Positions 56,401 to 63,891 of a stretch of 64,000 bases of DNA are shown here, one piece after another. The notes beneath the pieces are model-generated. The model worked only from the letters and a program-made list of their open reading frames with translations. It was not told where the DNA came from and ran no database searches. The stretch is from Bacillus sp. sid0103. Lineage in GTDB: Bacteria > Bacillota > Bacilli > Bacillales_B > DSM-18226. The stretch lies in contig NZ_JAHUWN010000009.1 in NCBI RefSeq assembly GCF_019219025.1, positions 147,980 through 211,979 on the forward strand, read 5' to 3'. The translations under genes and the position numbers were made by a program. How positions within the stretch are numbered: position 1 is the stretch's first letter; each line of letters starts with the position of its first letter.

Positions 56401-56861
56401 ATGGTATCTAGTTTTTTAATAATATCTCTAGCCATTTTCTCGTTGTCATTGATGATTGACTGTTCGATTTCACCATCAAGACCTGGTGTAATCGCAATAA
56501 GCCCTTCTGCATAATGTTTCAACCATTTTAGCGGAATTCCATTATCCGTTTTGGTTTGTACCGTACTTGATATTTTTAAAAGATTTTTATACCCACTATC
56601 ATTTTCAGCGAGTAAGACCAATGGATAGGATTCGTTAGCGGTGTACTCACTCTCCACATCAACTGTTAATCCGATAATCGGTTTCAAATTATTTTGTTTG
56701 CACAACTTATAAAATTCGACTGTTCCGTACATGACGTTTCTGTCCGTTAAGGCAATGGCAGAAAACCCTTTTTCTTGTGCATTTTTTATTAAATCCGGGA
56801 CAGATGCCGTACTTGTTAATAAACTGTATGCACTATATACATGCAGGTGAATAAAAGACAT
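53499..56861 (-). CDS. dnaE: DNA polymerase III subunit alpha (DnaE)
   Basis: 1120 aa, the DnaE used by Bacillus to extend lagging-strand primers alongside PolC. The N-terminal PHP domain is 1-about 200 (FIHLHVYSAYSLLTSTASVP). The polymerase core has catalytic Asp in PDIDIDFPDHRRDEVI and GPGRGSAAGSLVAYVL. A helix-hairpin-helix/OB region is C-terminal (ITSMKSIRTKKGDSMAFLMV, about 955-974). No separate exonuclease domain. ATG after AAGGGTG. Confidence 0.97.
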   Translation of the reverse strand: MSFIHLHVYSAYSLLTSTASVPDLIKNAQEKGFSAIALTDRNVMYGTVEFYKLCKQNNLKPIIGLTVDVESEYTANESYPLVLLAENDSGYKNLLKISSTVQTKTDNGIPLKWLKHYAEGLIAITPGLDGEIEQSIINDNEKMARDIIKKLDTIFGRDNFFLAIQNHQLEQETIISNKFSMISKEMNVPLVATNQVFYLEKEDMFAHECLLAIKNGDKLQDEQREKLETDQFYLKTAAEMVERFSNELDALENTIRIANRCQFNMELNRTYLPAFPTENGIPAEEYLDVLCKQGLSERFPAPSKEYFERLSYELAVIKRMKFSNYFLIVWDFMKYAREHGILTGPGRGSAAGSLVAYVLYITDVDPLKHNLLFERFLNPERISMPDIDIDFPDHRRDEVINYVAAKYGELHVAQIVTFGTLAAKAVLRDIGKVFGLNSKELEQLSRMIPSRLGIDLKGAYKESEALRRFIKESPVNLRLFETALKLEGLPRHTSTHAAGVVISEKQLIDLIPIQRGSNHVFLTQLSMEHLEEIGLLKMDFLGLRNLTLIDSILSSITRKTGKKLNISSIPLDDSLTFNLLAKGETTGVFQLESEGMRKVLTRLKPSRFEDIVAVNALYRPGPMENIPLFIDRKHGVQAVEYPHPDLRPILENTYGVIVYQEQIIQIASKMAGFTLGEADLLRRAVGKKKKDILDQERSHFVQGALKKGYEQTLANEIYDLIVRFANYGFNRSHAVAYSMIAYQLAFLKANYPVYFMAGLLTSAIGNDTKIAQYILETKQKDITVLPPSINHSGYSFQVEQEGIRYSLAAIKSVGAAALKEIFQARKKKRFVDLFDFCIRVSSKAINRKTLEFLAHSGSFDEFGEDRAVLLASLDVAMEHAQIFKPTDNNQFDLFDEEFMPKPKYMLVDPISQENKLTFEKEALGFYLSDHPISIYEGQLKQAGAQNLFDMKPNNQRVSSGVYITSMKSIRTKKGDSMAFLMVSDSSGEMEAVAFPNVYKKYSHLLGHGKFTLLEGKVEERDGKRQFIIQQVFLLEEWLQTKTRKQSVLYLKIVEENQSEKFLQQIHQLLKENRGVAAVILHYEKGRKTIKLGEENYINPTPELLELLREMLGPKNVVLKD

Positions 56862-57027
56862 ATTGTCACACCCTTAGTTCCATAATCTCTCCCTCTATTA
56901 TAGAACGAGATCGATAAAAAAGAAAATATGTTCTCATTTTGAAAAAATGTTGACTCGCTCGTTAGGAAATGTACACCAGCTGCGGAGCCTTGAAACAAGA
57001 CAATCCTCTCAATTTAGGACTCTAAAT

Positions 57028-57056
57028 TCATATTTCCATTGGTTTGTCCATATAAA
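57028..57056 (+). promoter_or_regulatory. putative sigma-E promoter of ytrHI
   Basis: -35 TCATATT (57028-57034), 14-bp spacer, -10 CATATAAA (57049-57056), close to the sigma-E consensus; ytrHI is mother-cell expressed in B. subtilis. Confidence 0.6.
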
Positions 57057-57097
57057 TGAGTATGGAGTCTTGACTATGGGTAGAGGCGGTAGACAAA

Positions 57098-57436
57098 ATG
57101 AAAGAAATTGGATTTTTCCCTGCTTTTATAGAAAGCTACTTTATTGCCTTAGGAGTCGTGCTTGGCGGTGCACTTATTGGGGGAATAGCTTCATTCTTAA
57201 CCGGGCAGCCGCCGCTGACAACCGTTTATCGCTTATCTTCAGCTCTTCGAATTTGGGCTATTGTATCTGCAATAGGCGGGACGTTTGACGCGGTTTACAC
57301 TTTTGAAAGGGGATTATTTAACGCCGATACAAAGGATCTATTTAAACAATTTTTATTAATTCTCTCTGCCTTAGGCGGTGCCCAGACTGGAGCCCTGATT
57401 ATTAATTGGTTAACCCAGGAGCATATCTCATCATGA
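57098..57436 (+). CDS. ytrH: sporulation membrane protein YtrH
   Basis: 112 aa with three hydrophobic helices (about 8-32, 43-60, 80-105). The pattern FIESYFIALGVVLGGALIGG, with ALGGAQTGALIINWL near the end, matches YtrH, needed for efficient sporulation. ATG after GAGGCGG. Its TGA overlaps the ytrI ATG by 4 bp. Confidence 0.92.
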   Translation: MKEIGFFPAFIESYFIALGVVLGGALIGGIASFLTGQPPLTTVYRLSSALRIWAIVSAIGGTFDAVYTFERGLFNADTKDLFKQFLLILSALGGAQTGALIINWLTQEHISS

Positions 57437-57933
57437 GAATACCACCGTTGTATAGAAAACCTGCCTGGCAGCGTTTTTTTGCAGGAATGGCCATTGGGGG
57501 AGCGATTAGCTGGTGCATTTTTTTATATATTTATGGAGTCTGGCAGGAAGAGAACACCGAATTAATTCGAAAACAAGCGCAGGAGATTGTGGACCTAAAC
57601 GGCGAGAAAAAGATTTGGCAGGAAGAATATAAAGAGATGAACAAGCGAAACATTGAACAACTCACCGTTCAGAAAATCAATATTAGAATAACAAACTCGG
57701 AAAAATATAAACTTGATTCTTTAAGCGTATTAGAAACAGAGGATTCTGTTAGAGATGATATTAGCTTGATGATTGCCAAAGATATCGACACAGTCTACAA
57801 AAGCAAAGACCTATTAAAAAAGATTATTGAAAATAAACCCATAAAAATAAATGATAAAAGATATAAACTTAAGGTTAAAGAAATGGTTTTCTATACAAAT
57901 CTAACGATACAATTGGAGATTAAATTTGAATAA
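57433..57933 (+). CDS. ytrI: sporulation membrane protein YtrI
   Basis: 166 aa from ATG at 57433 (MRIPPLYRKPAWQRFFAG), AGGAG upstream, coupled to ytrH by an ATGA overlap. One N-terminal membrane helix (about 16-38) is followed by a coiled coil (about 42-75) and an extracytoplasmic domain. Required for sporulation with YtrH in B. subtilis; biochemical role unknown. Confidence 0.9.
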   Translation: MRIPPLYRKPAWQRFFAGMAIGGAISWCIFLYIYGVWQEENTELIRKQAQEIVDLNGEKKIWQEEYKEMNKRNIEQLTVQKINIRITNSEKYKLDSLSVLETEDSVRDDISLMIAKDIDTVYKSKDLLKKIIENKPIKINDKRYKLKVKEMVFYTNLTIQLEIKFE

Positions 57934-57952
57934 GAAAAACGGAAACACCCGT

Positions 57953-57992
57953 ATAAAAAAATCGGCCCCCACTCCGAGGGCCGATTTTTTTA
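57953..57992. terminator. bidirectional terminator between ytrI and nrnA
   Basis: Perfect 13-bp stem AAAAAATCGGCCC/GGGCCGATTTTTT between convergent genes, with T-runs on both strands. Confidence 0.92.
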
Positions 57993-58940
57993 ATGGTTAA
58001 GTGAATAATTTTCACATACCTCATCAAGTGCTTTCAATACATTTTCCACTTCGTTCCATGTATAGATGGAGGCACCTGATGCCAGTGGATGTCCCCCGCC
58101 TTTAAACTTGCGTGCGACTCCATTGATAACCGGGCCTTTTGAACGAAGTCGGACTCTAATTTGGGCGTCCTCTTCGATGAAGAAAACCCATGCTTTAATA
58201 CCTTTTACATTCCCTAATGTTCCGACAAGAAGAGATGCTTCGGCTGGTTTTGCATTGTATTCGTTTAGCAATTCTTTGGTTAGCTTTACAGACGCAACCC
58301 CGTTTTGCTGAAAATCAAAATTTTGGAGTATGTAACCGTTTAGTTTAATTATGTTGAGATCCAATTCATACATCTTGTCAAATAATTCAGTACGAGAAAA
58401 ATTATAATGAATCAAATCACCGGCATAGCCAAGTGTTTTTTCTGTTGTGCTTGGAAATAAAAATCTTCCAGTATCACCGACAATTCCAGCATATAACAGT
58501 CGCGCCGCTTCATCATTCACTTTTAACCCTTTGTCTTTTCCGTTTAAATAAAATTCATAGATCATTTCGCTGCATGAGCTGGCATTTGTATCCACCCATA
58601 GTAAATCACCATATGGGTCTTCATTAGGGTGATGATCTATTTTTATTAATTTATCACCAAGAGCGTATCGCTTGTCACAAATCCTATCAACATTTGCGGT
58701 ATCACAAACGATTACCAATGCCCCCTTATATACTTCATCATCAATTACATCCAGCCTGCGCATGTAATGAAGGGTTGGTTCCTCTTGACCAACTGCATAA
58801 ATCTTTTTATTCGGAAAGGATTCTTTCAAAATTGCTGCCAACCCGCCTTGTGAACCATAAGCATCCGGATCCGGACGGACGTGACGATGAATAATGATCG
58901 TTTCATATTTTTCAATCTCTGCTAATATTTGCTCAATCAT
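57990..58940 (-). CDS. nrnA: bifunctional oligoribonuclease/PAP phosphatase NrnA
   Basis: DHH-DHHA1 phosphoesterase, 316 aa from ATG at 58940 (AAGGAG 8 nt upstream). Motifs: HRHVRPDPDAYGSQGG, VIVCDTANVDRI, KIDHHPNEDPYG (the DHH box) and GGGHPLASGASIY (DHHA1). It degrades nano-RNAs and dephosphorylates 3'-phosphoadenosine 5'-phosphate. Position between ytrI and ytpI matches B. subtilis ytqI. Confidence 0.96.
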   Translation of the reverse strand: MIEQILAEIEKYETIIIHRHVRPDPDAYGSQGGLAAILKESFPNKKIYAVGQEEPTLHYMRRLDVIDDEVYKGALVIVCDTANVDRICDKRYALGDKLIKIDHHPNEDPYGDLLWVDTNASSCSEMIYEFYLNGKDKGLKVNDEAARLLYAGIVGDTGRFLFPSTTEKTLGYAGDLIHYNFSRTELFDKMYELDLNIIKLNGYILQNFDFQQNGVASVKLTKELLNEYNAKPAEASLLVGTLGNVKGIKAWVFFIEEDAQIRVRLRSKGPVINGVARKFKGGGHPLASGASIYTWNEVENVLKALDEVCENYSLNH

Positions 58941-59036
58941 GGGCACTGCTCCTTTACCTACTCATAAACCATGGTGGTATTTTTTTGTTTTTACAGGTAC
59001 AATAATAGAAGATTTTCTAAGCTTGGAGGAAATAAT

Positions 59037-59348
59037 ATGTTTGTACTTGTTCTATTAATTGCACTACTATTCGCTTTCTACCTATTTTATAAAACAAAAT
59101 ACATCAGAAGCAACCGTTTAGTAGAAAAGAAATGGCTTGCAGCTAAATCAAATATTGCTTTAGGGCTTTTTGTATTGTTATTTGGTGTTAATCATTTACT
59201 ATTTATTTCCGAAACAACCGTATCGTATATTGTTGCTGCAGTATTTATTATTTATGGGGCAACATTCAGCTGGATCGGTTTAAAAAAATATAAACACTAC
59301 CTTCCTTTCGCAATCGAGGAAGCGAAAAATTTTGAACTGCAAAAATAA
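59037..59348 (+). CDS. ytpI: YtpI family membrane protein
   Basis: 103 aa from ATG at 59037 (MFVLVLLIALLFAFYLFYKT; GGAGG upstream). Three predicted helices (about 1-18, 39-59, 63-82). Function is unknown. Position divergent from nrnA and convergent with ytoI matches B. subtilis. Confidence 0.9.
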   Translation: MFVLVLLIALLFAFYLFYKTKYIRSNRLVEKKWLAAKSNIALGLFVLLFGVNHLLFISETTVSYIVAAVFIIYGATFSWIGLKKYKHYLPFAIEEAKNFELQK

Positions 59349-59349
59349 A

Positions 59350-59390
59350 ATAAAAAGCCGCTTCGCATTTTAGTGAAGCGGCTTTGTTTT
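59350..59390 (+). terminator. ytpI terminator
   Basis: Perfect 11-bp stem AAAGCCGCTTC (59354-59364)/GAAGCGGCTTT (59375-59385) followed by GTTTT. Confidence 0.85.
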
Positions 59391-59406
59391 AAATATATAT
59401 TTGAAT

Positions 59407-59466
59407 ACTGTCTAGCTCCACTGCCTAGGGGCTCGGGGTCATAAGCCCCTAGGCGCTTCCGCTTTT
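59407..59466 (-). repeat. dispersed element, internally deleted copy E
   Basis: GTCTAGCTCCACTGCCTAGG ... CCCCTAGGCGCTTCCGCTTTT: both ends of the 120-bp element joined, forming a 60-bp palindrome-like unit. It ends directly at the ytoI stop codon. Confidence 0.8.
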
Positions 59467-60786
59467 CTAACTTCTATCCAACAATTGACACATCATCATC
59501 GCTTTTCCGACTAATATTCCTTCATTGAAAACTTCTACATCTACTTTTCCAAATTTACGCCCCACTTCAAGGACTTTCGGATAAATTTCTAAGTTACTTT
59601 CCATTTGAACTGGTTTAATAAAGTAAATGGTCATATTTTCGACGACAAGGTCACCTTTTTTATAGGTTCGTAATACTCGGTTGGCAGCATCTGAGACGAT
59701 GGTGGTAAAAACACCATAAGAAATGGTTCCCAGCTGATTGGTCATTTGCGGGGTTACTTCACAAGAGTAGACTTCTTCTCCTTTTGCTCTTCCCTGCATT
59801 AACACCATTCGATTGGTAACGATATCATCAATCGTTTCCCCAACCTGTGGCTGCCGTTGGTTCATTTGTAAGGCCTTTAACACATCCTGTCTGCTAATGA
59901 TCCCTTCTAGCCGGTTAGATTCATCCGTAACAGGAAGCACTTCAATCCCTTCCCAGACCATTGTATGAGCCGTTGAGGCCACACTTGTCTTACCATTAAC
60001 CGACATTGGGTGTTTGGTCATGATCTTTTCGATGGATGTGTCCATAACTTGACCTAAAATATCCTTACTTGTCACCATTCCTTGTATCTTCATGTTTTGA
60101 TCGACAACTGGATAGCGGCTATGTGCCGTTTGTTGATTGAACTCATGCCATTTGGACACCCTATCCGTTGTTTTGAGATAAAATGTTTCAGCAAGTGGAG
60201 TTAAAATATCTTCAACCAAAATAATTTCCTTTTTTATCAATTGATCATAAATAGCCCGGTTAATCATTGTAGCAACAGTAAACGTATCATAGCTTGTTGA
60301 GATGACCGGTATTTCGAGGTTATCAGCCAGCTTTTTGATATCATCTTCAGCATCGAACCCCCCGGTAATGAGTACGGCGGCGCCTGCTTTTAAGGCAAGT
60401 TCATGTGCCTGGGTCCGGTTCCCAACAATTAATAGATTGCCTGCTTCGGTGTAACGCATCATGGCTTCTAGTTTCATGGCCCCAATCACAAATTTATTGA
60501 GAGTTTTATGCAAGCCTGTTCTTCCGCCCAATACCTGACCGTCAACAATATTTACTACTTCTGCAAAAGTCAGTTTCTCAATATTTTCTTTTTTCTTTCG
60601 TTCAATTCTAATCGTTCCAACCCGTTCAATCGTACTGACATATCCTTTATTTTCTGCTTCTTTAATCGCACGGTAGGCTGTACCTTCACTTACGGCCATC
60701 GCCTTAGCAATTTGCCTGACAGATATCTTTTCCCCAATCGGGAGTCCATCAATATATTGTAAAATTTGTTCATGCTTTGTGGTCAA
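59467..60786 (-). CDS. ytoI: CBS/DRTGG/hotdog-domain regulatory protein YtoI
   Basis: 439 aa from TTG at 60786 (MTTKHEQILQYIDGLPIG), preferred to an upstream TTG because AAAAAGGGTG then has good spacing and the N-terminus matches YtoI. Domains: winged HTH (about 1-60), DRTGG (about 68-180), two CBS repeats (about 190-310), and a C-terminal thioesterase-like hotdog (about 325-430). The mix suggests a nucleotide- or acyl-CoA-sensing regulator; the ligand and targets are unknown. Confidence 0.92.
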   Translation of the reverse strand: MTTKHEQILQYIDGLPIGEKISVRQIAKAMAVSEGTAYRAIKEAENKGYVSTIERVGTIRIERKKKENIEKLTFAEVVNIVDGQVLGGRTGLHKTLNKFVIGAMKLEAMMRYTEAGNLLIVGNRTQAHELALKAGAAVLITGGFDAEDDIKKLADNLEIPVISTSYDTFTVATMINRAIYDQLIKKEIILVEDILTPLAETFYLKTTDRVSKWHEFNQQTAHSRYPVVDQNMKIQGMVTSKDILGQVMDTSIEKIMTKHPMSVNGKTSVASTAHTMVWEGIEVLPVTDESNRLEGIISRQDVLKALQMNQRQPQVGETIDDIVTNRMVLMQGRAKGEEVYSCEVTPQMTNQLGTISYGVFTTIVSDAANRVLRTYKKGDLVVENMTIYFIKPVQMESNLEIYPKVLEVGRKFGKVDVEVFNEGILVGKAMMMCQLLDRS

Positions 60787-60911
60787 GACCTTCACCCTTT
60801 TTATAGTCAAATTCCAATCATTCAGTTACGAATAATCCGGATTACATATAAATTTATTATAGAGTGTTAAAAGCCTTGATTCAATGCGGATTCTCACATA
60901 ATACCTAATTC

Positions 60912-61151
60912 TCAAAGATAGGACCTAGATTTCTTCCTTGGACGTCGATCCGATTGAAGCTTTTGTCCTTGCCTTTTTGGACTATAAAGCAAACCAGTAA
61001 AATTTCCAGCGATGACGATTAAAGCAAAGGAAAGCCAGACTAACGAAAAGATTCCTTGGGCACCTTCTGCCTGAATCGATAATCGTGGTACTCCATAATA
61101 AAGCAAGAAGCCACTGAGTAAAAGGCAAAGTAAATATCTGTTCTTTTTCAA
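60912..61151 (-). CDS. small membrane protein with basic tail
   Basis: 79 aa from TTG at 61151 with GGAGG 8 nt upstream. Two hydrophobic helices (about 5-21 and 32-55) are followed by a strongly basic tail (KRQGQKLQSDRRPRKKSRSYL) that probably faces the cytoplasm. I do not recognise the family. It is a single gene between ytkL and ytoI. Confidence 0.7.
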   Translation of the reverse strand: MKKNRYLLCLLLSGFLLYYGVPRLSIQAEGAQGIFSLVWLSFALIVIAGNFTGLLYSPKRQGQKLQSDRRPRKKSRSYL

Positions 61152-61232
61152 TTTTAATTCCTCCTCTTAAAGACTGCTTGTTCATATTTATGCATTTTGG
61201 AGGAAAAAAAGTATGTAAATCATCTAGAACTT

Positions 61233-61913
61233 TTAAATTTCAATGGCTTCGCCTGGTTGGAGTACCCTGCCATTTTTATCTTCCAGCATGTCAATAAACT
61301 TAAACGGATCCTGTTTAATTGGCGGGAATGTATTGAAGTGAATTGGGACAACTGTTTTAGCTTTTAGTAACTTGGCAGCATAGGCCGCATCTTCTGGACC
61401 CATTGTAAAATTATCACCAATTGGCAGGAAGGCTACATCGATTGGATGTCGCTCGCCAATCAATTTCATATCTGAAAATAATGCTGTATCTCCAGCATGA
61501 TAAATGGTCTTGTCTTCATTCATAAATAAAATCCCAGCAGGCATTCCACAATAGATAATTTCATTATTTTCCGTTGTATAGCTTGACCCATGAAAGGCTT
61601 GTGTTAATTTTACTTTGCCAAACTCAAATTGATGGGCACCACCAATGTGCATCCCATGGGTATTAACTCCCTGCCAACTTAGATAAGTGGAAAGTTCATG
61701 GTTGGCAACTACCAGAGCATTATTTTTCTTTGCCAGTTCGACCGTATCCCCGACATGGTCATTGTGACCATGCGATAAAATAATAACATCTGGCCTTATT
61801 TCATCCACTTTCAGGTCTGTTAATTGGTTTCCATTAATAAATGGGTCAATTAAAATACGCTTCCCATTCGATAGAATTTGCACCACTGAATGTCCATGAT
61901 AAGAAATTTTCAT
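61233..61913 (-). CDS. ytkL: metal-dependent hydrolase, UPF0173 family
   Basis: 226 aa metallo-beta-lactamase fold. Metal motif [11 protein letters not shown] (HxHxDH) at about 48-58, further ligands in [18 protein letters not shown] and [11 protein letters not shown]. Substrate is unknown. ATG after GAGGAGCG. Divergent from the M24 peptidase gene. Confidence 0.93.
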   Translation of the reverse strand: MKISYHGHSVVQILSNGKRILIDPFINGNQLTDLKVDEIRPDVIILSHGHNDHVGDTVELAKKNNALVVANHELSTYLSWQGVNTHGMHIGGAHQFEFGKVKLTQAFHGSSYTTENNEIIYCGMPAGILFMNEDKTIYHAGDTALFSDMKLIGERHPIDVAFLPIGDNFTMGPEDAAYAAKLLKAKTVVPIHFNTFPPIKQDPFKFIDMLEDKNGRVLQPGEAIEI

Positions 61914-62101
61914 CAGACTCGCTCCTCTCGTTTTCCTCTAAATATATTTCCATGCAATAACTGGAATTCCTCCCATATTTCTAGTTTATTCCTAATAAAT
62001 CGAATTTAAGCAAGGTGAAGGGCAGAAACTTCAGTTAGTTTACATTTCAACTTTTAATTGATACTCTCATATAGGATATGAATTACATAGGGGGAGTTAA
62101 A

Positions 62102-63199
62102 ATGAATCAGCGATTAACTAAACTTCAAAACTGGATGAGGGAAAACGAGATTGAAGTTACCTTTCTAACCTCTTCCGAAAATGTCTTTTACTTGAGCGGA
62201 TATTACACCAATCCCCATGAGCGCTTGCTTGCACTAGCCATTTTTCAGACGGACGAGCCTTTCCTTGTCTGCCCTGGAATGGAAGTACCTGAAGCGAAAC
62301 GTTCTGGCTGGGAGCATGAAATTCTTGGCTATAGCGACATCGAGAATCCATGGGAAATGATTCTAAATGCTATTCAAAAAAGAATAAATGGTGTCTCCAA
62401 AGCAGCGATTGAAAAAGAGCATATGAACGTCGAACGATATGAACATCTTTCAAGGTTATTCCCGCAAGCATCCTTTGTTTCAGCGGAAGAAAAATTGCGC
62501 ATGCTGCGAATGATTAAAGATGCCAAGGAATTAAAAATTATTGAAGAGGCGTGTGCCCTAGCTGACTATGCGGTGGAATTTGGTGCTAGTGAAATCAAGG
62601 AAGGCAAAACAGAGTTGGAAATACTAAACGCCCTGGAGTACGCTCTAAAACAAAGGGGTGTGACGGAAATGTCGTTTTCGACAATGGTTCTATCCGGCGC
62701 CAATGCCGCTTCTCCCCATGGAAATCCTGGAGAAACAAAAATCCAAAAAGGGGATCTAGTTTTATTTGATTTAGGTGTGGTTGTTGACAGGTATTGTTCA
62801 GATATTACTAGAACCGTGGCATACGGGGATATTAATGACAAGCAGAAGGAAATCTATGACACTGTATTAAAAGCGCAACTCGCTGCTATTGAAGCCAGCA
62901 AACCTGGGATAACTGCAGCAGAAGTAGACCTTACTGCACGCCGAATTATTGCTGATGCTGGCTTCGGGGACTATTTTCCACACAGGCTTGGCCACGGTCT
63001 CGGAATTAGCGTTCATGAGTATCCATCACTAACAGAAACAAACCCGCTCATTATCGAGGAGGGTATGGTATACACGATTGAACCAGGTATTTATGTTCCA
63101 AATGTGGCCGGTGTCCGGATTGAAGATGACGTTTATATTACGGCAAATGGGGCAAAAGTTCTCACAAGATTCCCGAAAGAATTGCAGATCATAAAATAA
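62102..63199 (+). CDS. M24 family Xaa-Pro aminopeptidase/dipeptidase
   Basis: 365 aa from ATG at 62102 (MNQRLTKLQNWMREN; GGGGGAG upstream). Creatinase-like N-domain (about 1-130), then the pita-bread domain with five metal ligands: Asp pair in LFDLGVVVDRYCSDITRTV, His in HRLGHGLGISVHEYP, Glu in YTIEPGIYVP and Glu in VRIEDDVYIT. It cleaves peptides at Xaa-Pro bonds. Resembles B. subtilis YqhT/YkvY-type peptidases. Confidence 0.94.
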   Translation: MNQRLTKLQNWMRENEIEVTFLTSSENVFYLSGYYTNPHERLLALAIFQTDEPFLVCPGMEVPEAKRSGWEHEILGYSDIENPWEMILNAIQKRINGVSKAAIEKEHMNVERYEHLSRLFPQASFVSAEEKLRMLRMIKDAKELKIIEEACALADYAVEFGASEIKEGKTELEILNALEYALKQRGVTEMSFSTMVLSGANAASPHGNPGETKIQKGDLVLFDLGVVVDRYCSDITRTVAYGDINDKQKEIYDTVLKAQLAAIEASKPGITAAEVDLTARRIIADAGFGDYFPHRLGHGLGISVHEYPSLTETNPLIIEEGMVYTIEPGIYVPNVAGVRIEDDVYITANGAKVLTRFPKELQIIK

Positions 63200-63221
63200 T
63201 TTCATTTGTGATATTTTTACA

Positions 63222-63250
63222 TTGAAATTTAGACAGAATTGAGATATTAT
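63222..63250 (+). promoter_or_regulatory. promoter of the 6S-like RNA
   Basis: -35 TTGAAA (63222-63227), spacer 17, -10 TATTAT (63245-63250), with no reading frame downstream. Confidence 0.75.
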
Positions 63251-63257
63251 ACTTATA

Positions 63258-63455
63258 CAAGCTGCGTTGTTCGTAGTCATAATAAAGTTTTAACCTTTAA
63301 GCTGTAAAAGGGAGTTTAACCATTGGAACTGGATTGACAAGCCTCTGTCTATAAGACTTGGAGGACATGCAAGAAAAGTTTCTGAGAACACCCACTTTGA
63401 GGAGTGGTGGTTTAAAACTTTCTTATATTAATACGGCAAATGCGGCTATATAGTA
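63258..63455 (+). ncRNA. ssrS: probable 6S RNA
   Basis: About 195 nt between a sigma-A promoter and a terminator, without a reading frame. The ends pair over a long rod: GCTGCGTT (63261-63268) with AATGCGGC (63439-63446), then CGTA/TACG, ATAA/TTAT and AAAGTTTTAACC/GGTTTAAAACTTT with one bulge. The inner part holds CCTC/GGAGG and CACT/AGTG hairpins. Length and rod-with-bubble form fit 6S RNA, which binds sigma-A RNA polymerase. Primary-sequence identity could not be verified, so another ncRNA is possible. Confidence 0.6.
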
Positions 63456-63463
63456 TGTACTTC

Positions 63464-63497
63464 AAACCAGTTCCTTTCAGGGACTGGTTTTTATTTT
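63464..63497 (+). terminator. terminator of the 6S-like RNA
   Basis: Stem AAACCAGT (63464-63471)/ACTGGTTT (63483-63490) followed by TTATTTTT. Confidence 0.85.
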
Positions 63498-63558
63498 TAA
63501 GTCAAAAAAGGGCTATCATCAATTTACGGGAACCCACACAACAGAATGCAGACACACA

Positions 63559-63765
63559 TTCATATGAAAGACAAAACTCGTAAAAAAACTGGTTAAATTG
63601 TCCTTCATAACTCTTATGAAGGACAATACTCGTAAAAAACCGAATAAATTGTCCTTCATAACCCCGATGAAGGACAATACTCGTAAAAAAACCGAATAAA
63701 TTGTCCTTCATAACCCCGATGAAGGACAATACTCGTAAAAAAACCGGGTAAATTGTCCTTCATAA
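63559..63765. repeat. tandem hairpin-repeat array (51-52 bp period)
   Basis: Three complete 29-bp hairpins, each with a perfect arm pair TTGTCCTTCA/TGAAGGACAA, start at 63598, 63649 and 63701. A half-hairpin starts at 63753 and is cut off at 63765; a degenerate unit precedes (63559-63590). Spacers read TACTCGTAAAAAAACCG-AATAA. Any open frame through it is just repeat translation. Confidence 0.9.
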
Positions 63766-63832
63766 GTCAAGTCCTATATTTTGTGTAAATTGTATTTCCT
63801 ATGGTTACAATGTTTTTCAGCTTTTATGAATT

Positions 63833-63872
63833 TTGATGGTTTGGAAGGGGGTACCCCCTTCCAAACCATCAA
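63833..63872. repeat. 40-bp perfect palindrome inside the IS
   Basis: Arms of 20 bp from TTGATGGTTTGG to the central GGGGGTACCCCC; no loop bases. It lies 20 bp after the transposase stop. Confidence 0.9.
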
Positions 63873-63891
63873 GATTTCGCGCGCTTCGCGC

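Noticed and set aside
56947..57288. A 113-codon plus-strand open frame before ytrH
   Set aside because: It overlaps ytrH in another frame, has no good ribosome site and its sequence has no recognisable pattern; the sigma-E promoter of ytrH lies inside it.
63502..63729. A 75-codon minus-strand open frame with internally repeated peptide
   Set aside because: It is only the translation of the tandem hairpin array. There is no ribosome site, and the repeat structure explains the open frame.
63598..63765. CRISPR-like spaced repeats
   Set aside because: Spacers between the hairpins are nearly identical rather than unique, and no cas genes are near.
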